The notes under the pieces are model-generated. The model made no database searches, was not told where the DNA came from, and saw nothing but the letters and a program-made list of their open reading frames with translations. This document shows positions 54,144 through 64,000 of a stretch of DNA of 64,000 bases, in pieces. Within the stretch, counting starts at the first letter, position 1; each line of letters opens with the position of its first letter. Made by a program: the position numbers and the translations under genes. The DNA comes from Trinickia acidisoli (GTDB taxonomy: Bacteria > Pseudomonadota > Gammaproteobacteria > Burkholderiales > Burkholderiaceae): assembly GCF_017315725.1 (NCBI RefSeq), contig NZ_JAFLRG010000002.1, positions 1,116,001 through 1,180,000 of the forward strand, written 5' to 3'.

Positions 54144-54481
54144 CAGACGTCTTTCCTCGGTATCCGAACCCAATCGCCACGAGGCGTTGCAAAACACGGT
54201 GCGAGAGGCCGCGACGCAATTCTCGCGATCGAACGGACCGGCAGACGCCGCACGGCGCCGCTATGGTCAGCATAGAAGCGCGGGCAATCACCATAACGAG
54301 AGAGTATCGGCAGGATCCGCCATATTCCCCGCAATAAGGGACAGATAATCAAGGCTCGCGGCCACCATCGCGACAGCCTTTATGCGCATAAATTTCTTAT
54401 AAAACTTCTAACGAAAATATCTGCTTGTAAGCATGCAATTTGGTTAGGACAACTAACGAATAGGCATGCATCGCATTCACC
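54144..54481. other. Intergenic region with inverted repeat
   Basis: 338 nt between the envelope gene start and the alkB stop. The last 120 nt (54360-54480) are AT-rich. GTTAG-GACAA-CTAAC at 54443-54457 is a perfect 5-bp inverted repeat, and CTAACGAA occurs twice there, so an operator is possible. No gene or clear terminator for alkB is recognised. Confidence 0.5.
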
Positions 54482-55105
54482 CTACTCCGCCGCGCGCGAC
54501 GATCGATTCGCGTCGTCGCGCGTCCTGACGAACCGGAACGTCAAATTGATCCGCTCGCCCCGCAAACCGGAGACTTTCGCGATCCGGTGTCGCCAATCGT
54601 GTTGAGTACGTCCGCGCATGACCAAAAGACTACCGCTAGTGAGCTCAAATGCGCGCAGTTGGCCCGTTTCGTTGTGTCGAAGATCGAAGCGCCGCGCAAC
54701 GCCTAGGCTCACCGAAGCGATCACCGGCTCGGTGCCGAGTTCTGGCTCGCGATCGGCGTGCCAGCCCATGCTGTCGTCCCCGCTTCGGTATCGGTTCAGC
54801 AAGACGCTGTTGAAGCGCATCTCGCATTCGGTCTCGGCCAGCGACTTCAACGCAAAAACGGTCGGCGTCCATGCAAGCGGCTCGTTGCGAATGCCCGAGT
54901 AGACATAGACCGCCCCCGGATCGCCCTGCCACGCCGTAAGACGCGGCAGCGGCTTGATGCCGCCCGGCGTGCGAATGAGATCTTGCTTCCACGGCACCTC
55001 ATCGACGAGCGCGGAAAACGCCACCGTTGCTTCGTCCGGCGACAGCCAATGCGGATACCAGTCGACGTCGACCTGCGGTGCACCGCCGAACATGTCATCG
55101 ATCAT
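54482..55105 (-). CDS. alkB: AlkB-family Fe(II)/2-oxoglutarate dioxygenase
   Basis: 207 residues. The HxD iron ligands His116 and Asp118 lie in 'MGWHADREPELG', a further His follows in 'QHDWRHRI' (His169/His173), and the 2-oxoglutarate/RxNxTxR signature appears as 'RINLTFRF'. It repairs 1-methyladenine and 3-methylcytosine in nucleic acids by oxidative demethylation. Alone, divergent from the nitroreductase gene across about 200 nt. No Ada or linked repair operon. Confidence 0.88.
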   Translation of the reverse strand: MIDDMFGGAPQVDVDWYPHWLSPDEATVAFSALVDEVPWKQDLIRTPGGIKPLPRLTAWQGDPGAVYVYSGIRNEPLAWTPTVFALKSLAETECEMRFNSVLLNRYRSGDDSMGWHADREPELGTEPVIASVSLGVARRFDLRHNETGQLRAFELTSGSLLVMRGRTQHDWRHRIAKVSGLRGERINLTFRFVRTRDDANRSSRAAE

Positions 55106-55306
55106 TCCTTAACACCCTTGCCGGCCACGCAGCCGGTTTATCGCTTCACCTACGTTCATATCGCACAATCGACGACACGACAATCGAGAACCTGCCGGCT
55201 CATCCTGCGCCGCCCGCCGAAAATTCCATACGCTGCAAGAAGATGCAGCCGTGGCTATCATTGAGCCCTCTCGAACTTTCGGCTCACGGCGCCTCTTCAG
55301 TCGATC

Positions 55307-55891
55307 ATGACACTTTCCGACGACGCTCTCGATCAGCTTTTCCGCGAAGCACGCACGCACAATGCCTGGCTGCCCAAGGCGATCGACGATGCATTGCTTC
55401 GACAAATCGTCTCACTAACCGTGATGGGGCCAACGTCGGCGAATTCGAGCCCCGGCCGCTTCGTCTTCGTGAAGACGGCCGAGGCGAAGGAAAAGCTGAG
55501 GCCGGCGCTTTCGGCCGGCAACGTGGGCAAGACGATGGCGGCCCCCGTCACCGTCATCGTCGGCATGGACATGGCGTTCTACGAACATCTCCCGAAGCTG
55601 TTCCCGCATGCGGACGCGCGCAGTTGGTTCGTCGGCAACGACGAGGCGATCCGCGCAACGGCCTTTCGCAACGCTTCGCTGCAAGGCGCCTATCTGATCA
55701 TGGCGGCGCGCGCGCTTGGCCTCGACGCGGGCCCGATGTCGGGCTTCGATGCGGTTAAAGTGGACGAAGCCTTTTTCGCGGGGACGACGATCAAATCGAA
55801 CTTCCTGATCAACCTCGGATACGGCGATCGCTCGACGCTGCATGCGCGTAATCCGCGCTTCTCGTTCGACGAGGCGGCACGAATTGCGTAA
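55307..55891 (+). CDS. rutE: RutE-type malonic semialdehyde reductase / nitroreductase
   Basis: 194 residues. Motifs 'GPTSANSSPGRFVFVKT', 'SLQGAYLIMAARALGLDAGP' and the closing 'HARNPRFSFDEAARI' match RutE, an FMN-dependent reductase that removes malonic semialdehyde in uracil breakdown. It stands alone without rut genes; some annotate such proteins simply as nitroreductases. Start 55307 has only weak ribosome-site support. Cytoplasmic. Confidence 0.8.
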   Translation: MTLSDDALDQLFREARTHNAWLPKAIDDALLRQIVSLTVMGPTSANSSPGRFVFVKTAEAKEKLRPALSAGNVGKTMAAPVTVIVGMDMAFYEHLPKLFPHADARSWFVGNDEAIRATAFRNASLQGAYLIMAARALGLDAGPMSGFDAVKVDEAFFAGTTIKSNFLINLGYGDRSTLHARNPRFSFDEAARIA

Positions 55892-55986
55892 TCGGCACGC
55901 ATTCAAAGAAAACCGTGCGCCGCTTGGGCAAAACCGGCATTCCGTCCTGCGCTAAGCCTCCCGGCAGCGCACCCGCAATGCCTGCC

Positions 55987-56310
55987 TTATGTAAGCAGCG
56001 CGATATAAAACACGACGGCGCCGATCAGTGCGCCGACAAAGCAAAAACCTTCGCCTTTCTCGTTGCCGTCGGAACGCAACCACGCGCCGGCAACCCCGAA
56101 CAGACCGGCGATACCGAGTGCGACGAACACCATCGCCACGTCGAACAGTGCGCTACGGCTGATCTCGAGCAGATCCGCGCGACGGACGACGTAATAGACG
56201 ACCAGCGCCATCAGCGAAAGCCCCACGAGCGGCAGCATGACATGACTGCCCTCGTAGCCGAGATGATGAGGACGATGCGTCCTATGGTGCCATTTGGCAG
56301 CTTTCATCAT
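55987..56310 (-). CDS. Small membrane protein, unknown function
   Basis: 107 residues. A His-rich N-terminus ('KWHHRTHRPHHLGYEG') precedes about three hydrophobic helices (26-43, 57-77 and 90-106). GAGGAGG precedes the MM start. No family recognised. The His-rich start may bind metal, but that is only a guess. It lies between rutE and the metallophosphoesterase gene, on the opposite strand from both. Confidence 0.65.
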   Translation of the reverse strand: MMKAAKWHHRTHRPHHLGYEGSHVMLPLVGLSLMALVVYYVVRRADLLEISRSALFDVAMVFVALGIAGLFGVAGAWLRSDGNEKGEGFCFVGALIGAVVFYIALLT

Positions 56311-56456
56311 TCGCCTCCTCTCCCTGTCGAACGCCGAACCGGCGCGAGAATCGAATCATGAATATTCATAGCTTAGATCGATTTCACGAAGTGGGAAACC
56401 GACGTTATCCCGCCCCCGACTGAGCCGAGCGCGGCGTCCCGCCCCCCACGGGTACA

Positions 56457-57686
56457 ATGCTCAACGCAATCCTCCTCGGTATGGCCGGTTCATCCCCATT
56501 TCGGCACCCTCGCTCATCGCCTATGCGTCGTTCCTCTTTCTTTACGCGCGCGATCCTCATCGGCGTGCTGATGCACATCTACGTCGGTCTTCGTCTCATT
56601 CCCGAGCTACCGGTCGGCACGCTCGTTAAAGTATTCGCCGGCTGCGCGCTCGTATTGTCATGCTGCTTGATCCCACTGGGGATGCTCGCTCGAACGTTCG
56701 ACCTTCGTGCGCATGCCGACCGGATCGCTTGGATCGGCTTGATTGCGCTGGGCTTTTTCTCGTCGCTGCTCGTCTTTACGGTGCTGCGCGACGTTGCACT
56801 CGCGTCGGCGCTGACCGTCGATGCGCTTTGGCCCCGTGCGCTGTCTCTCGATCGCTTGCGTGTCGATACGGCTGCAGCCGTACCGTTACTCGCCGTATTG
56901 TCGACGGCCATCGGCTTCGTCAATGCGCGTCGGCGCGCCAAGGTCGTATCGATCGATGTCCCCATCGACGAGTTGCCTGCTGCACTCGTAGGGCTAACGA
57001 TCGTTCAAATCAGCGATATCCACGTAGGGCCGACCATCAAAGCGCGCTATGTCGATGCAATCGTCGACGCGGTGAACCGTCTCGAACCCGATCTCATCGC
57101 GGTCACCGGCGATGTCGTGGACGGCAGCGTCGCGAAATTGGCCCGCCACACCAAGCCGCTGGGGCGCCTCACGGCTCGCTACGGCACCTATTTGGTCACG
57201 GGAAACCACGAGTACTACTCGGGCGCCGCACAATGGGTTGCCGAATTCGAACGGCTCGGGTTGCACGTTCTCTTGAACGAACACGTGGTGCTCGAGCATC
57301 AAGGCACCCCATTCATCGTCGCGGGCGTCACCGATTACTCGGCAGGGCACTTCGACGAAGCGCATCGCAGCGATCCCGCGGCGGCATTGGCCCACGCGCC
57401 ACGCGACGTGCGCTTCAAGCTGCTGCTCGCGCACCAACCGCGTACAGCCCTTGCCGCGGCGAATGCCGGTTACACGCTGCAGTTGTCGGGACATACGCAC
57501 GGCGGGCAATTCTTCCCGTGGAATTTCTTCGTTCGTCTGCAGCAGCCGTTTACGGCCGGGCTCGTGAAACTCGATGCCCTGTGGGTCTACACCAGCCGGG
57601 GAACAGGCTATTGGGGCCCGCCCAAGCGGCTCGGTGCACCGTCGGAAATTACACGCCTTCGGCTGGTCCGCGGCGCGGCGGCTTAA
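56457..57686 (+). CDS. Membrane-anchored metallophosphoesterase (YaeI-like)
   Basis: 409 residues from ATG 56457; ATG 56523 is an equal alternative as neither has a strong ribosome site. Hydrophobic segments fill about residues 30-160, followed by the calcineurin-like domain: 'VQISDIHVG', 'VTGDVVDGS', 'TGNHEYYSG' and 'LSGHTHGGQFFP', with the metal ligands in order. Similar to the YaeI and lipid-A-linked phosphoesterase group. Substrate unknown. Its stop overlaps the convergent EEP gene by 4 nt. Confidence 0.82.
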   Translation: MLNAILLGMAGSSPFRHPRSSPMRRSSFFTRAILIGVLMHIYVGLRLIPELPVGTLVKVFAGCALVLSCCLIPLGMLARTFDLRAHADRIAWIGLIALGFFSSLLVFTVLRDVALASALTVDALWPRALSLDRLRVDTAAAVPLLAVLSTAIGFVNARRRAKVVSIDVPIDELPAALVGLTIVQISDIHVGPTIKARYVDAIVDAVNRLEPDLIAVTGDVVDGSVAKLARHTKPLGRLTARYGTYLVTGNHEYYSGAAQWVAEFERLGLHVLLNEHVVLEHQGTPFIVAGVTDYSAGHFDEAHRSDPAAALAHAPRDVRFKLLLAHQPRTALAAANAGYTLQLSGHTHGGQFFPWNFFVRLQQPFTAGLVKLDALWVYTSRGTGYWGPPKRLGAPSEITRLRLVRGAAA

Positions 57687-58501
57687 AGGGGATTAATGGA
57701 ATTCGCCGGCACGCGTATGCGCGCAACGAGCGGATAGTGGTCGGACGCCCGCCGAGCAATTGCGCTGCGGTGAACTTTCACGTCGATCAAGCATTCCCCT
57801 GGGTGCACCCAGATACGGTCGAGTGCAAAAACCGGATAGAACGTCGGGAAAGTACGAGGCGCCGGCGCTCGCCGGAAATGCGAGACGAGCGCACGCAATG
57901 CACGCCCGCGCACGAACCATTCGTTGATATCGCCGACCAAAATAACGGGCAACTCGCTATTATCGAACGCGGCTAGCAGGGTGCGCACTTGCGTATTCCG
58001 TTCGCTGGCCGACAACCCGAGATGCGTCGCGACGACACGTATCAAACGCCCTGCGCAGTCGATGTCGGCGTCGAGCGCACCACGCGGCTCGCGTCGATGA
58101 AACGACAGATCGAGCGTACGCGCCATACGCACAGGCAGCCTGGATAGCACCGCGTTTCCATAACGGCGTTTTGGCGTATCGAGCGTCGGGCCCTCGACGG
58201 CGAACATTCCGCTCGCCTCGCGCAGTTGCGACAGCACGTCAGGTGTTTCGGAACCGCCGAGCGGGACCTCTTGCAAAGCGACGATATCGGCATCGAGTTC
58301 GGCAATGACCTGTGCGATGCGCGAGACCATCTGCCGCTTGGACTTCGCCGTCCACGCGGGCAGGCCGCCATGAATGTTGTAAGTCGCGATCTTGAGTTCG
58401 CCTACGCGAGACGGTGCGGTATCCGCATCGTTATTGTGCGCGGCTTCGCTGGACGCGAAATCAACGCTCGCATCGACGCGTTGGTTCAGATTAGCGTTCA
58501 C
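57683..58501 (-). CDS. Endonuclease/exonuclease/phosphatase (EEP) family hydrolase
   Basis: 272 residues from GTG 58501, overlapping the preceding stop (GTGA) with GGGGCGG upstream. The EEP domain is complete: 'ATYNIHGG', 'IVALQEVP', 'ATHLGLSASER', 'GDINEWF', 'ASDHYPLVARI'. Often linked with phospholipase-D-like genes and thought to be a phosphodiesterase for lipids or nucleic acids. Coupled to the PLD/VTT gene, so a shared membrane-lipid role is probable. No signal peptide. Confidence 0.85.
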   Translation of the reverse strand: MNANLNQRVDASVDFASSEAAHNNDADTAPSRVGELKIATYNIHGGLPAWTAKSKRQMVSRIAQVIAELDADIVALQEVPLGGSETPDVLSQLREASGMFAVEGPTLDTPKRRYGNAVLSRLPVRMARTLDLSFHRREPRGALDADIDCAGRLIRVVATHLGLSASERNTQVRTLLAAFDNSELPVILVGDINEWFVRGRALRALVSHFRRAPAPRTFPTFYPVFALDRIWVHPGECLIDVKVHRSAIARRASDHYPLVARIRVPANSINPL

Positions 58502-60699
58502 TTGCGCCGCCCCAGCGAGCGTTGCAGCGCCACGGAAATACCGACCAGCACCGCCCCTATCGCTGCCATTGCCGCGACGGAGCCGAGGGTGGGATGCCGA
58601 ATCGCACTCACCAATTGATGCGCGAACGTCACCGTCAGCACAATGCCCGGCACCATGCCGACGACGGAGCCGATCACGAAATCGCGCAGCCGGATGTGCG
58701 ACGCCCCTGCAACGAGATTGACAATCGTAAATGGCGCGATGGGCAGCACCCGTAGAACGATGACGGTAACTACACCACGCGCTCCGATACGTTCGCTGAG
58801 CCGATTCGCGCGCGCGCCGGCGAGGCGGCGCACGGCGTCGCGCCCGAGTACGACGCCGAGGCCATAGGTCGCGATCGCCGACAGCAGCGTACCGCCGAGC
58901 GCGTAGCCGATACCCGGCCACGTGCCGAATACAAGGCCCGTAGCGGCGATCAACAGCGTGATCGGAATGGAAACTACCGCGGCAACGACATAGCTCGTCA
59001 GCACGATGAGCGGTGCGAACGGCAGTGCGTCGATTTGTCTGATGAGCCGCGCAAGTTCGGCGAGATTCAGCCGATTGCCGAGCGATGTGACGTGCCAAAG
59101 CAAGGCCATCACCGTCAGTGCGAGCACCAAAGCGCCGAGCAAGAGAAAGCGCGCAGTCAACGACTTGCCCCGCCCCTGCGGAATGAACTCGTGCACGAGC
59201 GCCTCGGGTGCGATCGGCTGTTCGGGATCCAGCCATGCGTTCAGCGGCACCAGCGCATCGAGGTCGGCCGTAACTATGGGCGTGAACGGCCGCAATGTGC
59301 GGCCTTGGCTATGCACGAGCGTATCGATGGCTGCATTGAGGCGATGTTCACGTGTGAGCGCGCAGGCCACGTCGGCCTCGCCCACGTCGAGATGCTCCGC
59401 CAATAGACGATTGCGCCAAAGCGCAATCGTCTCGCGCACGCGAGCGTCGCCGTTTGCGTCGATCGTGACGTTGCACTCGGTGTCGAGCACCATTGAGCGA
59501 TTGTTGAGATTGGCGCTGCCGACCGTCATCGCGGTATCGTCGACGATCATCACTTTGCTGTGCACGTTGACGCAGCTATCACCGAGCCCATCGACGTGCG
59601 GGCAATACATGCGAAAGCGGGCTTGTCGATCGGCATCGACGAGCGCGCGATGCAAGCGCGCGCGCAGAACGCCCATCGTCGCTTCCTGGAGCCAGCCGCT
59701 TTGCATGCGTGGCACGACAATCGCGACATCGGGTGCATCGTCCTGCGCGAGCCGGGCACCGAGCGCCTCGCGAACGACCGCAGCCGTGAAATACTGGTTT
59801 TCGATGTAGAGACCTTCGCGTGCGGCAGCGATCATATCCGCGGTCAACGTTCGAATATGCTGGACCGCGCTGTTCGCGCGATGGGGCGGTTCGGTCAACG
59901 AAATACCGAGCATGACGTCGCGCAGTTCGACGTTTGTGGCTGGAGGCCAAGGGTCCGTATCGCGATCGACGGCCCGATGCGCGCGCACCGCGATCCGTTT
60001 GCCGCATGTACGGTGCCAGCGCTCGCGTGCGAGTACACCTATCGTGGCCGCCGCGTTGCCGTCGAACATTACCTGAACATCGTGAAACGGCCCATAGGGC
60101 AAACCGTTCGCGTCGCGGCGCCGAGCGTCGTCCGCCAGGTGCGCGGGCGTGTCCCAACGCGAACGCGTCAGGTCGAGCCCACCGACGAACGCCAGTCGAT
60201 CGTCGATCACGACCATTTTCTGATGGTGCGATGCGCCTCGCGGGTGGAAACCATCCTGACGAAACACGATGCCGCGCTGCGAACGCCAACCCGTTTGATA
60301 GACGGGCATCCATTCGCGTTCGAACGCGTAAATCATGGCGAAGTCCCACGCAAGAATGTAGATGCGCAACCGCCGACGGATCGCGGACAGCGCTTGCAGA
60401 AACTCGCCTAACGCTTCGGGAAGGCCATCGTTAGCCCCCTCCGGCACCAGCCGCATACGACTGTCGAGATCCCAGCCGACGATGAAGATCGTACGCTCGG
60501 CGCGGACAAGTGCCTCTCGCAAGGCCGAAAAATAGGCGTTCCCATCGATTAGGAGTGCCAATCGATTTGCGTGCCGAATCGATTCGCAGTTGCGTCCGAC
60601 CTCGAGCAAGCCATATCGAAGCGTCGGTAAACACGATGCGCGTGCCGGCTCGTGCTCCCGCTCGCGAATAGCCGCGTGCGTGTCGGCATCCCTCGTCAT
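58498..60699 (-). CDS. Phospholipase D-like protein fused to a VTT (DedA/TVP38) domain
   Basis: 733 residues from ATG 60699; an upstream TTG adds seven residues, neither with a strong ribosome site. Two HKD motifs, His159-Lys161 ('HHQKMVVIDD') and His380-Lys382 ('HSKVMIVDD'), form the PLD/cardiolipin-synthase active site. From about residue 510 to the end, five or six hydrophobic helices carry the VTT pattern ('PIALLIAATGLVFG'-like helices, 'GIGYALGGTLLSAIATYGLG'). VTT proteins (DedA, TMEM64) act as lipid scramblases or transporters. A fusion of phospholipid synthase/hydrolase with a scramblase-like domain implies lipid modification tied to flipping. Function inferred. Confidence 0.85.
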   Translation of the reverse strand: MTRDADTHAAIREREHEPARASCLPTLRYGLLEVGRNCESIRHANRLALLIDGNAYFSALREALVRAERTIFIVGWDLDSRMRLVPEGANDGLPEALGEFLQALSAIRRRLRIYILAWDFAMIYAFEREWMPVYQTGWRSQRGIVFRQDGFHPRGASHHQKMVVIDDRLAFVGGLDLTRSRWDTPAHLADDARRRDANGLPYGPFHDVQVMFDGNAAATIGVLARERWHRTCGKRIAVRAHRAVDRDTDPWPPATNVELRDVMLGISLTEPPHRANSAVQHIRTLTADMIAAAREGLYIENQYFTAAVVREALGARLAQDDAPDVAIVVPRMQSGWLQEATMGVLRARLHRALVDADRQARFRMYCPHVDGLGDSCVNVHSKVMIVDDTAMTVGSANLNNRSMVLDTECNVTIDANGDARVRETIALWRNRLLAEHLDVGEADVACALTREHRLNAAIDTLVHSQGRTLRPFTPIVTADLDALVPLNAWLDPEQPIAPEALVHEFIPQGRGKSLTARFLLLGALVLALTVMALLWHVTSLGNRLNLAELARLIRQIDALPFAPLIVLTSYVVAAVVSIPITLLIAATGLVFGTWPGIGYALGGTLLSAIATYGLGVVLGRDAVRRLAGARANRLSERIGARGVVTVIVLRVLPIAPFTIVNLVAGASHIRLRDFVIGSVVGMVPGIVLTVTFAHQLVSAIRHPTLGSVAAMAAIGAVLVGISVALQRSLGRRK

Positions 60700-61052
60700 T
60701 TCTATCGGTGCGCAGTTCAAGTGGTCGACCGGTCGCCCGTCACGGCACCCGTCGCATCTGAAACGTAGCTTGCCTCGTCGCTTTAGGCATTGGCGGCGTC
60801 GGGTTGCTCGTCATGTCGGCTCCTATGTCGCGCGCTGCAAATACAGCACCACTGTGGAACGGCGAGCAATGGGCATGCCCCGTTTTATTTCGAGCGGACT
60901 GGACGCGTATCGATGCGAGCGCGACGCCGACAGGGAAAGGGGGATGAGTCGGCGCGAGGGGGTAACGATCGAGCGCGGTGCGAATTGTCGAGCGAGGCTT
61001 TCCGGAGCCTGCTTTCCGGAATACAACGAGACTTTTTGTTCGAGCATAAAGC
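60700..61052. other. Intergenic region, no gene recognised
   Basis: A 353-nt stretch between the PLD/VTT start and the rRNA terminator. It should contain the promoter of the PLD gene. I see no gene with a ribosome site and no tRNA. Confidence 0.45.
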
Positions 61053-61090
61053 ACAAACCCCCGGTAGCGGGCGCGCTAACGGGGGTTTGT
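61053..61090 (-). terminator. rRNA operon terminator
   Basis: ACAAACCCCCG pairs perfectly over 11 bp with CGGGGGTTTGT, with further pairs inside (TAGCG). It follows the 5S gene by about ten bases on the minus strand and closes the rRNA operon. The minus-strand stem is followed by GCTTTATGCTC, T-rich but not a pure run. Confidence 0.85.
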
Positions 61091-61100
61091 AGGGTAGGGA

Positions 61101-61216
61101 GCCTGACGATGACCTACTTTCACACGGGCAATCCGCACTATCATTGGCGTGGAGTCGTTTCACGGTCCTGTTCGGGATGGGAAGGGGTGGTACCAACTCG
61201 CTATGATCATCAGGCA
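61101..61216 (-). rRNA. rrf: 5S ribosomal RNA
   Basis: About 116 nt on the minus strand. It begins TGCCTGATGATCATAGCGAG and ends GGTCATCGTCAGGC, with the central CCCATCCCGAACAGG, the standard betaproteobacterial 5S. Ends set by comparison with typical 5S sequences and may be off by a base or two. Confidence 0.95.
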
Positions 61217-61442
61217 TGACTTGTTGCTACGAGGCTTGTGGGCCGCATAGCCAATCTGGGAAGAAGTATTGAGCGCGCGGTGTGGGCGGGCTCGGTGTTT
61301 CGGTGTAATGGGGGGTGATCGATGGGGGGTGATTGCGTGGCACGGATACGCGAGTCAAACCTTGAGCGCTGAGCCCCCGTTCGGGGGTGCTCTTCAGTCG
61401 GTGCTGAGGCACACACACTGAAGGCGAAACGCTCCGGTTATA
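61217..61442. other. 23S-5S spacer
   Basis: About 226 nt. Contains a 12-nt direct repeat ATGGGGGGTGAT (61309-61320 and 61323-61334) and a perfect hairpin CCCCCG-TT-CGGGGG near 61375-61388. No tRNA gene is recognised in it. Confidence 0.6.

Positions 61443-64000
<2,558 letters not shown>

Noticed and set aside
61309..61334. 12-nt direct repeat in the 23S-5S spacer
   Set aside because: G-rich low-complexity pair in a spacer; no evidence of function, so listed only in the spacer entry.

Overview
The window is high-GC chromosomal DNA from a betaproteobacterium of the Burkholderiaceae, most likely Burkholderia sensu lato (Paraburkholderia, Trinickia or a relative). The basis is the overall gene style, a Burkholderia-type general porin, an HrpB/HrcC-type secretion regulator and secretin as in Ralstonia and plant-associated Burkholderiaceae, and betaproteobacterial 5S and 23S rRNA at the right edge. 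No organism name is given in the data, so this is inference from gene content.

Layout. (1) 47-17088 is a type IVb pilus locus. A tightly packed leftward operon (TcpQ/PilL-like, pilN, pilO, pilP, pilQ, pilR, pilS, pilM, pilV) runs on into an HrcC/SctC-type secretin, a soluble histidine kinase, an OmpR-type regulator and a degenerate secretin paralogue. A PilT-like ATPase is divergent. No prepilin peptidase and no shufflon recombinase are visible. (2) 17490-19779 holds a hrpII/PIP-like box, a small Hrp-associated-looking gene and an HrpB-family AraC regulator. (3) 19858-27324 has an acetyltransferase, a luciferase-like flavoenzyme, a three-gene leftward operon (Rieske oxygenase, MenD-like ThDP enzyme, polysaccharide pyruvyl transferase), a small unknown and a 1-Cys peroxiredoxin. 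(4) 27515-35055 is a nitrate assimilation operon, nirB-nirD-nasA-nasT-nasS. Its promoter region carries an NtrC site, a sigma-54 promoter, two NasT-type hexaloop hairpins and an intrinsic terminator overlapping the second hairpin. (5) 35231-38938 has an HPP-CBS membrane protein, a MarR regulator and a ClC-CBS channel, with matching MarR-like operators. (6) 39057-40835 has an unknown membrane protein and a LuxR-type regulator with a Glu in place of the phospho-acceptor Asp.

(7) 41117-47034 is an uncharacterised rightward cluster: two DUF2589-type proteins, a T4-type lysozyme, a secreted PHA-depolymerase-like esterase, a helical phasin-like protein and three tandem paralogues of an unknown ~205-residue family. 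(8) 47552-60699 is mostly housekeeping: amino-acid permease, universal stress protein, TrxR-like ferredoxin-NADP reductase, porin, small envelope proteins, AlkB, RutE-type nitroreductase, metallophosphoesterase, and an EEP-family hydrolase coupled to a phospholipase-D/VTT fusion. (9) 61053-64000 is the distal end of a leftward rRNA operon: terminator, 5S, spacer and a 23S gene cut by the window edge.

How parts work together. The pilus operon appears to encode a complete type IVb machine apart from the peptidase, plus a second, T3SS-type outer-membrane channel and its own two-component system. The nearby HrpB homologue suggests a type III secretion link, although no T3SS core genes (SctV, SctN, SctJ) lie in the window. 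The nitrate operon looks controlled at two levels: nitrogen limitation (NtrC and sigma-54 initiation) and nitrate itself (NasS/NasT release of a leader terminator). The 41-47 kb cluster and the Rieske-MenD-pyruvyltransferase operon are the best candidates for undescribed biology.
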